Shown: positions 14,101-28,362 of the stretch, piece after piece
How the letters are laid out: every line of letters begins with the position of its first letter
Position numbering within the stretch: the first letter of the stretch is position 1
Assembly (NCBI GenBank): GCA_949825025.1
Contig: OX463785.1
Span: 8,743,971 to 8,807,970 of the forward strand
Source of the DNA: Siphlonurus alternatus
Lineage: Eukaryota; Arthropoda; Insecta; Ephemeroptera; Siphlonuridae
Direction: 5' to 3'
Length of the DNA: 64,000 nucleotides
Made by a program: the position numbers and the translations under genes
Notes under the pieces: model-generated
What the model was told of the DNA's origin: nothing
What the model saw: the letters and a program-made list of their open reading frames with translations, nothing else
Databases searched by the model: none

Positions 14101-14715
14101 CAGTGCCAATAAAAACACCTTATGAACTCATGCATCTTGCAAATGAACTGAATCTACTTTACGTATTATTCAACTAATTTAAAAATTTATAAAATTTTTG
14201 ATAACTAATTACTAGTAGTATGCTTCCAACATTGTCAGTCCAGGATAATATATTGCTGAGATAAATAAAAAACTAAATTTGCTTTTTAAAATCCATTTAT
14301 TTTACATTAAAAGCATAGATTAAAAAATGTATGATCGTAATATTTTTTTTTGTATTTTGTAATATTCTTTTGAATCTCTTCAGTATTGTTATTTTATACT
14401 AAAATCTTCTATAATTAAATATTTAAAGAATTTCATTGTAAAAAACAAAGATTTAACCTGTCACAAAAGTTTTTAACTTTGTCATTATTTTAACAAAAAA
14501 ATGTCATTTGTCAGTTTTTCTGTATTTGTAAAAACAAAACAAAAGTAATGTTCACATTTTATTCAAATATCTAAAAACGCATTTAGATACAATCCTTAGG
14601 GAATAAAAACTAATTTATATTTGTGTATATATAAATTTATATTATAGAATGATAATTTTGAAAAAAAAAAACGTTCATTACCATTTAAATGTTCCTTTTG
14701 AAGTTAAAGTGTTCA
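8180..14715. other. 6.5 kb of AT-rich DNA without a recognisable gene
   Basis: Long A/T-rich sequence with poly(T) and poly(A) runs (for example near 10,305 and 10,400). No coding region is convincing: the longest frames are around 60 codons and of low complexity. Two patches are more balanced in composition, 10,500-10,620 and 13,350-13,500. The latter holds two adjacent ETS-type motifs (CCGGAAGT at 13,468 and again 11 bases on). Confidence 0.45.
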
Positions 14716-14723
14716 AAGTAAAA
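14716..14723. repeat. Left 8-bp target-site duplication of the hAT-type element
   Basis: AAGTAAAA directly abuts the left terminus and is repeated exactly at 17,847-17,854 beyond the right terminus. Eight-base duplications are the hallmark of the hAT superfamily. Confidence 0.85.
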
Positions 14724-15876
14724 TAGGGATGGGCAATATCGAGCATATATTCGATATTATTCGTATTCACAATATATTCATAAACATTCGATATTCGTAT
14801 TACAATATAGCCAGAGAATTCGATATCATATAATATCATATTCGTTTAATCATATTCATATTCGTAAAAGCTAAATATTGCGGATTGCAATATAACGAAT
14901 GACGATATAATCATATGAATCGTTATTCTTATTCCAATATATTAATTGCTCTAAAAACACTGCAACTTTTTGCTCCCAAATACATGTAGTTCATAAGTTA
15001 ATTTAATAAAATAAAATAATAATAGCAATTAAATTAAAATATAGGATATATAATACTTTTAAATAAAACTTAAAATTTTTAAAAATTAAATTGGGATGTT
15101 TAAATAACTAATACTGTATGCATATTATATATACAGCATAGATGATGTATGCATATAAATAAATACATAATATAAATGTTACATAAATATGTACTGTATG
15201 CATCATGGATCTATAATGCGTACTGTAATCATAAAATATGCATACTGTAATTGCATACCGTATTATTAAAATAATGATATGCAACATGCAGTATACATTT
15301 ATATATAGTAGTAGGTCTGTTCATAAACTCGAATCTGCATCGTCTACATATGGCACCCAATTTCCTTATATATAATATATTATAGTTACATACGATATTT
15401 AACATGCATATATATGCTGCAGTTCAGAGATCTCGCTTTTATGGTTTGGCAGCATATTATTTCAAGGGGGTGTGGTTTTGGCACAACAGCTCAAAGATAT
15501 TTTTGCATATAATATGCAATGTGTATAATGCCTTCTATAATATGTGCTGTACTGCAGTACGTGCATCATCTATTAATTAATGATGGCAATCGAGTTTTAA
15601 GTCGAGGCCCTATAGCTGCAAGTCGGATTTGTATAAGATAGGTTGCATTAAAATTAAAAGTGGGCCGGCTGGCAGGGCCAGTAATTCCGAGATCTCAATT
15701 AATTTATCAACTGACAGTGAGATTCATTGCCTTAAAAAAAAATGAAAATGTTTAACACCATTACATGCATTAATTAAAGCGCATAATAATTAATTATTAA
15801 ATAATAAGCCGGCCAGCATAATATATAATATACGCCGCGTTTTTAGAGGAGCGTGGACATTGGCAATAATAATATA

Positions 15877-16027
15877 GGCCTGTTCGTAAACCCTGCTCGG
15901 TGTACACTTTTACACCGTTTTCTTACACCAGCGCAGAGGGTGGTGTAGGGAGTGCAGTGCAAATGACGTCACGATTTTTGTTCGTAAACTTGCTCAGAGT
16001 ACACCGAGCAGGGTTTACGAACAGGCC
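15877..16027. mobile_element. Nested fold-back element, GGCCTGTTCGTAAACC ends
   Basis: About 33-bp near-perfect terminal inverted repeats: GGCCTGTTCGTAAACCCTGC at the left and GCAGGGTTTACGAACAGGCC at the right, continuing through CTCGGTGTAC. Flanked by TA on both sides. A TGACGTCA octamer lies at 15,964. Related copies occur at 54,279-54,590 and, truncated, at 55,128-55,215. Confidence 0.8.
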
Positions 16028-16059
16028 TACTGTATCATGATACATGCATATATACTGTA

Positions 16060-16807
16060 CGCCCTGTTGAAAATTTCTTATTATTCTTATTGAAATTTCC
16101 AATTAGAACCCATTATTTCTAATTAGAAATGAGCATTTCTAATAAGAAATTTAATATTTCTAATAAGAATTGAAAAATCTTATAAGATCTAATTAGAATG
16201 AATCTAATTAGAATTTTTCTAGTTAGATTTTTTCTAATTAGAAACAAAGCAAGTTTTAATAACATCTGAAAATACATATTTATTCATTTATTTATACTAA
16301 TAAAAGCATAATAAATTCATTTTGATTTATATCATTAATAAATATTAATAGTCATTAGGCTTAGCTCATGTTCGCCCTAAAATATCAAAATTTTATCAAG
16401 ATTTCATAATTTATAGTTTATATAGTTAAAATCTACTAGATTCTAGTACTAAGAGGTGTGTCCTAGTGGTAAACACTCCTGACTTCTAATCCAATGGTCC
16501 TGGGTTCGAATCCCAATGATGCCCGTTTTTTAAACAATTTTTTTGCTATTCTCTAATTTTGGTGACTTCATTGTGATGGTTAAAAACGTTTTTTAATTGG
16601 CAATTAACATAATTGCTATGTAATCCCTAAAATCAAAAATATTTAATTCTAATAAGATCTAATTAGAAATTAATAAGACTTAATAAGATCTAATTAGAAA
16701 TTTTAATAAGATTTAATAAGATCTAGTTGAATCTTATTGCCAAAACTGAACTAGTTCTTATCGAAAATTCTAACTAGATTTTTCAATAAGAAATTTGCAA
16801 TAGGGCG
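16060..16807. mobile_element. Nested fold-back element built of TCTAATTAGAA-type repeats
   Basis: Ends CGCCCTGTTGAAAATTTCTT and AAGAAATTTGCAATAGGGCG are inverted repeats, with TA on both outer sides. The arms are dense in variants of TCTAATTAGAA and TAATAAGATC, giving many local hairpins. The centre, 16,260-16,640, is different sequence and contains a tRNA-like block. No transposase. Confidence 0.7.
16455..16524 (+). pseudogene. tRNA-Arg(UCU)-like sequence inside a fold-back element
   Basis: An internal B box GGTTCGAATCC is intact, and the A-box-like TGTCCTAGTGG deviates at one position. The anticodon arm GACTTCTAATC with TCT in the loop matches the arrangement of tRNA-Arg(UCU). The T stem forms four of five pairs, and the acceptor ends pair at about five of seven positions. 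Six T residues follow at 16,526, a possible RNA polymerase III terminator. The weak D stem and location inside a transposon argue for a captured pseudogene or SINE head, though a functional tRNA is not excluded. Confidence 0.5.
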
Positions 16808-17202
16808 TAAATATATAATAATATATATTATGCATGCACCTGTATTACCTGGCATATAATATGAATACACCGTGATCGAGGTTTGTAGAGACGGCCGACC
16901 ACGAATATCTGCAAGCCATGGAAGCCTATATAAAAATATATATAGCTGCTCGTATTATAAATAAAATTTCAACTGTACTATTACACATATAATGCATGAG
17001 ACGCATGCATGCAGTAACACCTTTAATTTTTTTTCATCATTGTGAAATATATTAATATCAAATAATAATAAGAGTATTAAAGACATATATTATGCAACTG
17101 TCTTAATTTGATTTTTCGTAAAATAATCTATTATTGCAATATTTACCGAATATATTATTCATTGCATCATTCACTTTTGTGCTGCACTCAGACGGCAATG
17201 TA

Positions 17203-17486
17203 AAGGTGAAAACAGCCGCCCACTCTACGCGTTCTGATTGGTCGGAAGTTTGGAGAGACCAAACTCGGTGCTAAGCTCGGTGCTAAGGTGCTAAGCGCAC
17301 AAATAATTGCGCTCGTCAATTATTTTAACCGCGAAATTCAAAAATTTTCAACAATTGCATTGAATTCGTGTGCTAAGGCAATCAGCTGTTTAAAAAAAAC
17401 ACGATCGGAAACATTTGAGCGAATGTTTCAACTGACTTTCTTAGCACCAAATCGGCGGTGCTAAGCGTAGCGGCTGTTTTCACCTT
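17203..17486. mobile_element. Nested fold-back element, AAGGTGAAAACAGCCGC ends
   Basis: Terminal inverted repeats AAGGTGAAAACAGCCGC / GCGGCTGTTTTCACCTT, 284 bp long, flanked by TA on each side. It interrupts one of the tandem CAGACG..AATGTA.GGAAGCG units of the host hAT element; the uninterrupted sister units at about 17,590 and 17,680 supply the empty site. Internally it repeats CGGTGCTAAG several times. GC content is higher than in the host element. Confidence 0.75.
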
Positions 17487-17846
17487 TAGGAAGCGTTATC
17501 GTAAAAAAATTCGAACATTCGTTATAATATTATTTCAATATATTATTATCTGAATATTTAATATCATTCGCATTGTGCTGCACCCAGACGACAATATAAG
17601 GAAGCGTTATCGTAAAAAATTCGAACATTCGTTATTCAATATCAAATAGCAAGGATTTGCTTTGTGCTGCACTCTGGCGTCAATGTACGGAAGCGTTATC
17701 ATAAAATAACATTCGTTATTCGTAAAAGCGAATTCTATATTCGATATCACGTATTGTATCGTATTGGCCAGTATTCGATAAATTCGCAGTACCAATACTT
17801 CAAGAATTCGATACTCCAAATATTGTTATTGTATTGCCCATCCCTA

Positions 17847-17854
17847 AAGTAAAA
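17847..17854. repeat. Right 8-bp target-site duplication of the hAT-type element
   Basis: AAGTAAAA, identical to 14,716-14,723. Confidence 0.85.
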
Positions 17855-18330
17855 CAAATTATATTAAATGACATCAAACTAAGGACTGTATTATGAACAA
17901 AGTCAAGAATCATAGTAATCAAGTGAGGAAGGCTTTTCAGTCACTCCAAGTGCTACATATAGGGATGACGATTTCTGTCTGTGCCTCTAGAGACTGGGGG
18001 TTGGGGCGACAAGAGAGGGTGGTGGGGTGAGAGGGTTGACGTCACACGAACGGGGGATGATTAGTTGTCGCCATCAGGCGGTGAAGCACCTCCTATATTC
18101 GAGATCTCTCGCCCTCTCTCTGTCTCCATCCTCTCTTTGTCCTTCCTCAGTCTCTCACTCATTTTCTATTACTGTCTCTCTCTCTCTTTTACACTCTGTG
18201 TCCAAAATGTGTCTCTCTACTCTGTCTCACTGTCTCTTTGTTCCTCCTTCCTCAGTCTCTCACTCATTTTCTCTATTACTGTCTGTGTGTGTGTCTCTCT
18301 CTCTTTCTCTTATACCCTGTGTCCAAATGC

Positions 18331-18333
<3 letters not shown>

Positions 18334-18397
<64 letters not shown>
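18334..18397 (+). repeat. (CT)n microsatellite with CT-rich flanks
   Basis: A pure CT run of about 64 bp inside a wider, imperfect pyrimidine-rich tract (about 18,105-18,530) with TCTCTCT and TGTCTCTC variants. The Ser-Leu and Leu-Ser reading frames across it are repeat artefacts. Confidence 0.95.
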
Positions 18398-18404
<7 letters not shown>

Positions 18405-18833
18405 ATATTTTTCCCTTTCTCTCTTACTTTCACTGTATGTTCCTCTTGACTTTTACTCTGCTTTCTTTTTCTCTGTCTTTATACGTCATTCACTATTTTC
18501 TATCCCCCCCTACCCTCTCTTCTCTATTTCGTTTGACGAATTTAATCTGACGATTAAAATCTCTCTTTCTGAAGCCATCCATGTGACTTTTTCACTTTCA
18601 TATTACTTATCTTTGATTAGTATTTAACAACTTTTAAGTGTAATTCCATCAATTAACTTTAATTTTTGATAATGTTGTAATACCAATTTATTAACTTTAA
18701 GAATTATTATATGAACTTTGAAAAAACTTTCCAATATTACAAGAAAAACTCTTTGAACTGTAATGTTATACATGACATGCATAATATACTGTATTATAAT
18801 AAAATTGCTTTCATGTGTACATGTATATACACC

Positions 18834-19085
18834 GAGCATGGTGGCGCAGTGGTATTGCGTCTGACTCACAGTAAGAAGGTCGTGCGTTCGAATCCTACTG
18901 GGAAAGCTTTTGATATACAAAGACCATGAGGTCTGAACCTTCGCTGTCCGGTTAGAAACGAGCCGCTGTCTCATACCATTGGGAAGTGTTAAGACCGTGC
19001 TCTGACACCGACCATCCTGACTTGGAGTTTTCATGGTTCCCTCTCATCTACCATGGCTAATGCCGGGATGGAAAAGTTAAATCAA
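18834..19085 (+). mobile_element. tRNA-headed SINE-like retroposon
   Basis: The 5' part resembles a tRNA promoter: A-box-like TGGCGCAGTGG and B-box-like GCGTTCGAATCC, about 35 bp apart. The downstream core contains TCCTGACTTGGAGTTTTCAT, GGTTCCCTCTC and GGCTAATGCCGGGAT. The same core order appears in a diverged copy on the minus strand at 59,185-59,345. I recall this core (GTTTTC..GGTTCCC.., AATGC.GGG) from arthropod SINEs; that is memory, not a search. The 3' end is A/T-rich and no target duplication is clear. Confidence 0.7.
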
Positions 19086-19796
19086 CCATATTTTTCTATT
19101 AATTGAATATACATCTGCGTAAAAGTTGAAAATGGGCACTTTCTTTCACCCTATATGAAAGTGCGATTACTTTTTTCATATTACTTAAATTTCTGTGCCC
19201 TTTAAAAAATATTTAAAAATAAGCGAATATATAAAAAAAAAAAAGCTAAAATATGTTCAAATAAAAATGAATAATAATATCAACAAAATATATATTTAGA
19301 ATATAAATGCTTTTCAATTTCTTTTTTTAAAGTAATTTTCATCGTTTTAATAAATTACCAGCTTTTAAAAAAATATAACTTTAAAAATGAAACTTTTCAT
19401 AAATAGAGTTGTAAAAAATTGCTTTGCTTACTCTTCCAAATACATCATTTATCATTTTTATATATTGATGGATTGCAAGTATAAACTGCTATTATATATA
19501 ACTACTACATATATATTTTTTTATACCAGCAATATCTTTAAAATGCAGCTTGCAAGTTTTTATAGTTATTACTGTTATTAGTAACGCTTCAATGAAAATT
19601 GCAATATTGCAGTTAAGATATATATCATTAAAAATATATATATTAATTGACTTTGATATAATCTTTTAATTTTTTTATAAGGCTCTATTTTTTTTCACTG
19701 TTTCAACCACATGGTATGTTTCCAAACCGTCTATTTGAGTCTATCTGAGCCTTGCAGCTTTCGTGCTTGCTACTAGTATCTACCCGTCCATCCATC

Positions 19797-19798
<2 letters not shown>
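19086..19798. other. AT-rich non-coding DNA
   Basis: No gene recognised; very AT-rich, including several TATA runs. Confidence 0.45.

Positions 19799-19868
<70 letters not shown>
19799..19868 (+). repeat. (CT)n microsatellite, 70 bp
   Basis: Uninterrupted CT dinucleotides. Ser-Leu (plus) and Arg-Glu (minus) frames across it are artefacts. Confidence 0.97.
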
Positions 19869-19870
<2 letters not shown>

Positions 19871-20856
19871 TCCTGCCAACCTTGTCAAGGAAAAGAAGGC
19901 AGATAATTTTCTCCTTCAAAGAACACCTTGGCTACTTTCAAAAACTTACGTTAATGAAATGTCTTTGTGATATTCTTCTTTTTATTTTATAAAAAAAACT
20001 TGGAAAAAATATACTTAAAAAAATGTAAATATTTCTTATTATTAATTTTTTATCAAAGAAATACATTATTAAGTAAATTATTAATAGCCTGCTTTACAAA
20101 TGATTTTTTTATTGGAAACCATTTTTCTTTTATCAGAATTATTTGAAATGTAGTACTTGGTAGTAATTATTTATTTTAAAAATTAATAATCAGTAATTTA
20201 ATTTAATTTTCTTGATTTAAATTTCTACGTATTACAACTATTTATTATATTATAATTAATTTTATTATAATACATATTATATTTTTTTTAACTGTAATAA
20301 GTGCTCTGAGCACAAATAATTGGTAGTAATGTGATTTTCAATGATTGTCTCGATAATATTAATCGATATATCAATTATAATTCAAATAATAGCTACAAAA
20401 ACAAATATAATAAAACAAAACAATTAAGATATTCTGTTTACAACTTCACTACAATTCATAATATAATTAGTATGTAACTTCCAATTAAAAGTTTGTAAAA
20501 AATTCATGCAGATGAGAGTGTCAATAAATATAAAAATATCTATTTGAACTCAATTGAAAATCTTCTTGCATTTAAAACTACTACACTTACCTTAAATTTA
20601 CACAATGGACGTTCTTGAAGGAGGATATTTTTACGTCGGTAAGTTTGGACTGTCACAATTACAATTCGATTCATCTGTTTCCTCCGATGAGAAATTTCGT
20701 TTTATTTTCTGGCCCGCAGGTTTTTCCCCCTTATGTAATCAGACGTCTGTTGGACTATCTGTATCTCGATCTCTCCCCCGGCCATCCTCATCAGACCAAT
20801 GTCACCTCCATCGCGTCAACCTTCCTCCCTGCTCCGGTGACGCGTCTCAACGTCTT

Positions 20857-20973
<117 letters not shown>

Positions 20974-21496
20974 CATCTCTAAAACCGAAATTACACGATA
21001 AAATTTTTCTAATCCAATTTTCCTTACAAAAAACTTTAACTTCATTTGTTTGTATGGAAATAAAGTTTTCTTATAGGAAAAAATTTTAAGCATGCAAAAT
21101 TGTATTGTGTGATACAGCTCTATGATGTGCTTTCTTATAATATTACTCTCTCACTCTCGGTCTTCTCTCTCTATTTTTAACTGTTACTCTCTCTCTCTCC
21201 CTCCCCTAACTCTCTCTTTTCCCACTTTCTCTCTCTTTTTCTCTCCCGTTCGTTCTTATTTCCTGTTCATTGATTACAATGGTTATAGTAAAATAGTGAA
21301 TAATTTTTAATTTTTTTGAAGTATTATCTAGCAGATAAAAGCATAAAAGTCTCAAGTTTATTTTTTTTTATATGAGAGTGAGAGTCCAGTTACTTTACTA
21401 TAATGAACTTTAGATTAAAAAATTAGTTTGCCAATAGACATTGCAGTATAATGTATAATGAGTGTTCGTTCAAAACCATATCTTAATAAATGATCT

Positions 21497-21744
21497 GAAA
21501 TTATTACTGTTTTTCACAAATTATTTAATAATGCACATAAAATATAAGTTGTTCTTATATGGGAGTTTCAACACAATAATAATAATAAACTAAACATTAA
21601 AGTATTAATTTAATAAATACGAAATTATTACTGTTTTTCACAAATTATTTAATAATGCACATAAAATATAAGTTGTTCTTATATGGGAGTTTCAACACAA
21701 TAATAATAATAAACTAAACATTAAAGTATTAATTTAATAAATAC
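21497..21744. repeat. Tandem duplication, 2 x 124 bp
   Basis: Two adjacent, nearly identical copies, each beginning GAAATTATTACTGTTTTTCA and ending TTAATTTAATAAATAC. The near identity suggests a recent event. It abuts the minisatellite to its right. Confidence 0.9.
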
Positions 21745-21945
21745 GAATCACGGATAAAATACCCTTTGATAAAATACCCTTGGATATAATACCCAGACAA
21801 AATACCCTAGGACAAAATACCCTTGGACAAAATACCCTCGGACAATTAACCCTTGGACAAAATACCCTTAGACAATTAGAATCACGGATAAAATACCCTT
21901 TGATTAAATACCCTTGGATATAATACCCAGACAAAATATAATACA
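21745..21945. repeat. Minisatellite of ACAAAATACCCTTGG units
   Basis: About a dozen variants of a 15-17-bp unit (GACAAAATACCCTTG, GATAAAATACCCTT, GATATAATACCCA). A higher-order period is visible: the block starting GAATCACGGATAAAATACCC recurs about 134 bp later. On the minus strand it reads as repeated Phe-Cys-Pro-Arg-Val, which I regard as incidental. Confidence 0.9.
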
Positions 21946-23393
21946 TTACACTATAATCTACATATTAAAAAAATACATAATATCAACTTATTTTGAATAT
22001 TTTTTCAAACAAAAACAATACAATAACTAAATAAACATGTAAATATTTATATTTATTTAAATACATGCCGACGCATGCACATAAAAGTTGTTATTTTGTT
22101 AAATTCCATCATCATGCATAAAGTGAAAGCTAAAATGCAAAACAAATTATTTAATTATAAAGCCACCAACCACAAAATACGAGTGATAATAGAAATACTG
22201 AATATTTTACAATAGGGTTTAATTGATTTGAATTGCTGGTATTGTTAACCTGATTGTGCAAAAGAAATCAATATATCATTGTTATGTATAGCAAAAATAG
22301 AAACAACAAGTTCATTTTGTATCGACACGGTGTATTTCAAGCTACGTATACACAGTGTTTTGTTTTGTACTGCAGATCCGTTGATGATGGATAATGTTAT
22401 TCTTATGAGACGTAGTAAGTCTATAATATGATTGATTGTTAACACATTCTTTGCGATTATGGACTTTATGAACATTTGATTCAAAACTCAAACAAATAGT
22501 TCATATATATCGAGCTGGCCTTAGTTTATGTCAACAATAATTTCATACATTTTAAAAAGTAAAAACCCTATGCGATGAGGTGTAGCCGCGCATATAATAC
22601 GTATGCTTTCGTATAATAAGAAATTCGGAACCGATTCTATATATGAGAAACGTGACACGCTTATGATGGCATAATGTATAAGCGACACGCCTTGATGTCA
22701 CATATTTTAACTTAATATATATATATATTTTCATTTGAACTAAAATTTTAAAAACATTGTTTAAAACTAAGTCAAGAAAAATAAGTAATATACTGATATA
22801 TTATATATATAGTATACATGCATGCAGTATTAATTTATTTTTAAATTATGTATAAAAAATTAAAATTTGATTTTATTTATTTTAATTGATTAACAATGCA
22901 CAGAAATTATTTTTTAATTATATTATCTAAATAAATTATACCCTGTATTGCTTTTTCAGCACAATATTAAACATTACATTAAAATCACATGGAAAATATA
23001 ATAGACAAATTTTTACTTATACATGAAACTTTTTTTTTATATATGAAATTCACTATACGTTTTACTTTAATTTCAATTCGAACTTAATATAATATATAGC
23101 ATGATCCAGTCAGTATATATAAATATCTTTCTATCATTATATTGCAAAAAGGAAAGGGTGGGTTATTCCACGTCACAGCTTGCGGCTGTTGGTTTAAACC
23201 ACTGACTTGACCACTAAAATGCCCTCGACTATCTCTAGTCTTGTTATAGAACGTTCCACCCCTTATATAATGTAAGGGCTGCTGCAGCTTTTAAATGACG
23301 ATTCCTTCTTCCTACATGACCAATCCTACCCTCTAGCTACTCCTTTTTACCCCCCCCCCCCCCAGGGTTATATAGTATATGGTCAAAATCCCT

Positions 23394-23395
<2 letters not shown>
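21946..23395. other. AT-rich interval with a 14-base poly(C) run
   Basis: No gene recognised. 23,150-23,340 is more balanced in composition, and a poly(C) tract at 23,350-23,363 precedes the next CT array. Confidence 0.45.

Positions 23396-23484
<89 letters not shown>
23396..23484 (+). repeat. (CT)n microsatellite, 89 bp
   Basis: Uninterrupted CT dinucleotides, shortly after a 14-base C run. Confidence 0.97.
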
Positions 23485-23487
<3 letters not shown>

Positions 23488-24000
23488 TCTCAGTGAAAAA
23501 GTATAGGCTTATGATAGAATGATACCTCCCACATATATAACATCCATGAGTAGAATATAAAACTATATTGTATAATCCCTTTTCTCTATATATTTTATTT
23601 ATATATAAAATAAGTAAAAGAAAAATCTAACTTAAATCTTTTCCTATATATATTTCATTAGTTTTTTTTTATATATATTAATAAAAGTTGTTTGTTGATT
23701 TTATTAATTTCCTGTAAATGTAATAGAGCATTAAGTTGGCTTCATATTTTCTATATAAAACTTATTATTTTATGTGGTTTCATAAGGAAATTGGTTATTG
23801 CTTTAATAATATATCGGCTTTTTGTTAAATTGTAAAGGAAAAAAAAAAACATAGTTCTGAAGAATCCAAAAAAAATGCAATGCTTTTTTGAATTTTATAA
23901 TTGAAAATAATTTGATATTATTGGAATTGGAGATATTCAATAATTTTCTTTTACTAAAATATTTTTTCTCATACTAGTAACCAATATTTTAGCAAATAAG

Positions 24001-26918
<2,918 letters not shown>

Positions 26919-27355
26919 ACTAGGGGTGGGGTGTAAACTCGCGCTTACGCTCGTTTGCTTTCAAGTCTTTTAAATAATTTTGTCAATCATACGTTGCCAT
27001 CTATATAAGTATTCAGTACGTGATATCATAACGGTGTTTTAATGCAAAATGGACAACCTACATGAAATTTTTTTTTGCAGAAATGAATTGAAGGTACCAA
27101 ATTATGCTACCAAACAAATTATGCTACTCTGATTTTCTCCAGGGTTTTTTTTTTTTTGAAACCCAGAACTATTTTTAAATAATTATTAAATGTGCTGCCA
27201 CGCCCCCTGGAGGCGGCAACAGGCGTCTCTGTCCTATCCTTTTTAATAACGATTCAGGGGTGCCAACTTAAATTACAGAACATTCAATAAGTATTGAAAA
27301 ATAGTTTGCACGATTCATAAGAATCTAAAAAAATTCAGAGTAGAGGTGGAGCGCA

Positions 27356-27450
27356 GCGTAGCGTTGTGCATTGACCGTTTCTCGTTAGATCACCGAAGTC
27401 AGGCTATACGTCAAGCGTGGTTAATAATTGGATGAGTGACCATTTCAAGT
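27356..27450 (+). pseudogene. 5S rRNA-derived sequence in unit 1
   Basis: Contains TCTCGTTAGATCACCGAAGT followed by CGTCAAGCGTGGTTAATAAT and TGGATGAGTGACC, matching the central and 3' thirds of animal 5S rRNA (TCTCGTCCGATCACCGAAGT; GGTTAGTACTTGGATGGGTG as I remember them). The box C region is recognisable; the terminal stem is not preserved. It is probably a 5S-derived SINE head or pseudogene. Confidence 0.7.
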
Positions 27451-28149
27451 ATAAAAATACGTTGCTCCCTCCCTGGGATAAATTCGTGTTGACGCAGTTG
27501 TTAGGCCTCTACTATTTTATTATTATTAATAGTTATTTATTTTATTTAATAATATTTTTAAGGAGTTTGGGCAGATTCAAGTTAATTATTTTCTTAGCGT
27601 CCGGTTGTGATCGAGCGAGCAAGGCAATGGGCTTTCTCCGGACACTGCCCATCTTCAACACAAAGAGGTGGCCAGTTGTAATTAAACCTCGTAATGCTAT
27701 GATGTACCGAACGCAAATTGCCCCTAAAAGTAGGCAACCACAAACTTCATGCCCCTGAAAGTATGCAACCCGCATTAATTGCACCTTAATTTGATAACCC
27801 CCCTAGACCTAATCGGGAGATGATGCAAGCATTATTTACGAAAATATTCGTTTTTATATAAAGTTACCCCTAAAGGTAGGCAACCTTCACTTACATGCCC
27901 CTGAAAGTATGCAACCTCAACCTACATGCCCCTGAAAGTATGCAACCCGCATTACTTTCACCTGAATTTTATAACCCCCCTAGACCTAATTGGGAGTAAA
28001 TCCGAGCATTATTTACGAAAATAATCAATTTTATATAAAGTTATATAATAATTAAGTCACACCTGAAAGTAGTTTGCTTGGAACGTGCTACCGTGGCATC
28101 TCCATCTATGGGAAGAAGATCGAACTTCTGAATGTCTACAATATCTGTG

Positions 28150-28345
28150 CTCACGTGATTCCATTTGCGGGCGGCCACCATCTTGAAACGATCTTACGCA
28201 CATATGCGCGCACTTGCGCGGATATTCGCATGCGCATTTCCGCGGACCAATCTTCGCGCGAATTTCACATCACTGCACCGAGCAGTCGGATCCCCTTTCG
28301 CAACGTTGCCTCTAAACAGAAGCAGCCAATGGGATGGCAGCAGTC
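28150..28345 (+). promoter_or_regulatory. CpG-rich promoter-like block, copy 1
   Basis: In an AT-rich setting this block packs several classical metazoan core-promoter motifs: E-box CACGTG (28,152), GCCACCATCTTG resembling a YY1 site (28,174), GCATGCGCAT resembling an NRF-1 site (28,228), and CCAAT boxes near 28,247 and 28,326. CpG and CGCG steps are frequent. The same block recurs at 30,152-30,345, and its first part again at 28,365-28,415. No first exon can be tied to it, so promoter function is inferred only from motif content. Confidence 0.45.
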
Positions 28346-28362
28346 ACACAAAGAAAGTTAAT

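Larger units (their letters stand above)
14724..17846. mobile_element. Non-autonomous hAT-type element, 3.1 kb, with nested insertions
   Basis: The ends are terminal inverted repeats TAGGGATGGGCAATA / TATTGCCCATCCCTA, flanked by a perfect 8-bp direct repeat AAGTAAAA. Duplication length and the GGGATGGGC-type end fit hAT DNA transposons. Sub-terminal regions are rich in TATTCGATAT/TTCGTATT motifs. The right part holds three tandem units of about 70-90 bp containing GTGCTGCAC..CAGACG..AATGTA.GGAAGCGTTATCGT (from about 17,170, 17,570 and 17,660). No transposase frame exists. Three fold-back elements sit inside (15,877, 16,060 and 17,203), so part of the length is later insertion. Confidence 0.8.
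26919..28362 (+). repeat. Composite repeat unit, copy 1
   Basis: From ACTAGGGGTGGGGTGTAAAC to the AAAGAAAGTTAAT end this matches copy 2 (28,723-30,363) throughout. In order: an AT-rich lead; one arm of the TGGACAA..CATGA fold-back group (from 27,050); a 5S rRNA-derived segment (27,356-27,450); a minisatellite-like stretch repeating CCCCTGAAAGTATGCAACC and GGTAGGCAACC; and a CpG-rich promoter-like block (28,150-28,345). It has no long reading frame. Either a composite transposon or a segmental tandem duplication could explain it. Confidence 0.85.

Noticed and set aside
18027..18627. Three overlapping plus-strand frames of 129-161 codons, mostly Ser-Leu
   Set aside because: They are produced by the CT-rich tract; no frame is preferred and the repeat explains them.
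21745..21945. CRISPR array
   Set aside because: The units are contiguous 15-17-bp variants without unique spacers, and the genome is eukaryotic; it is a minisatellite.
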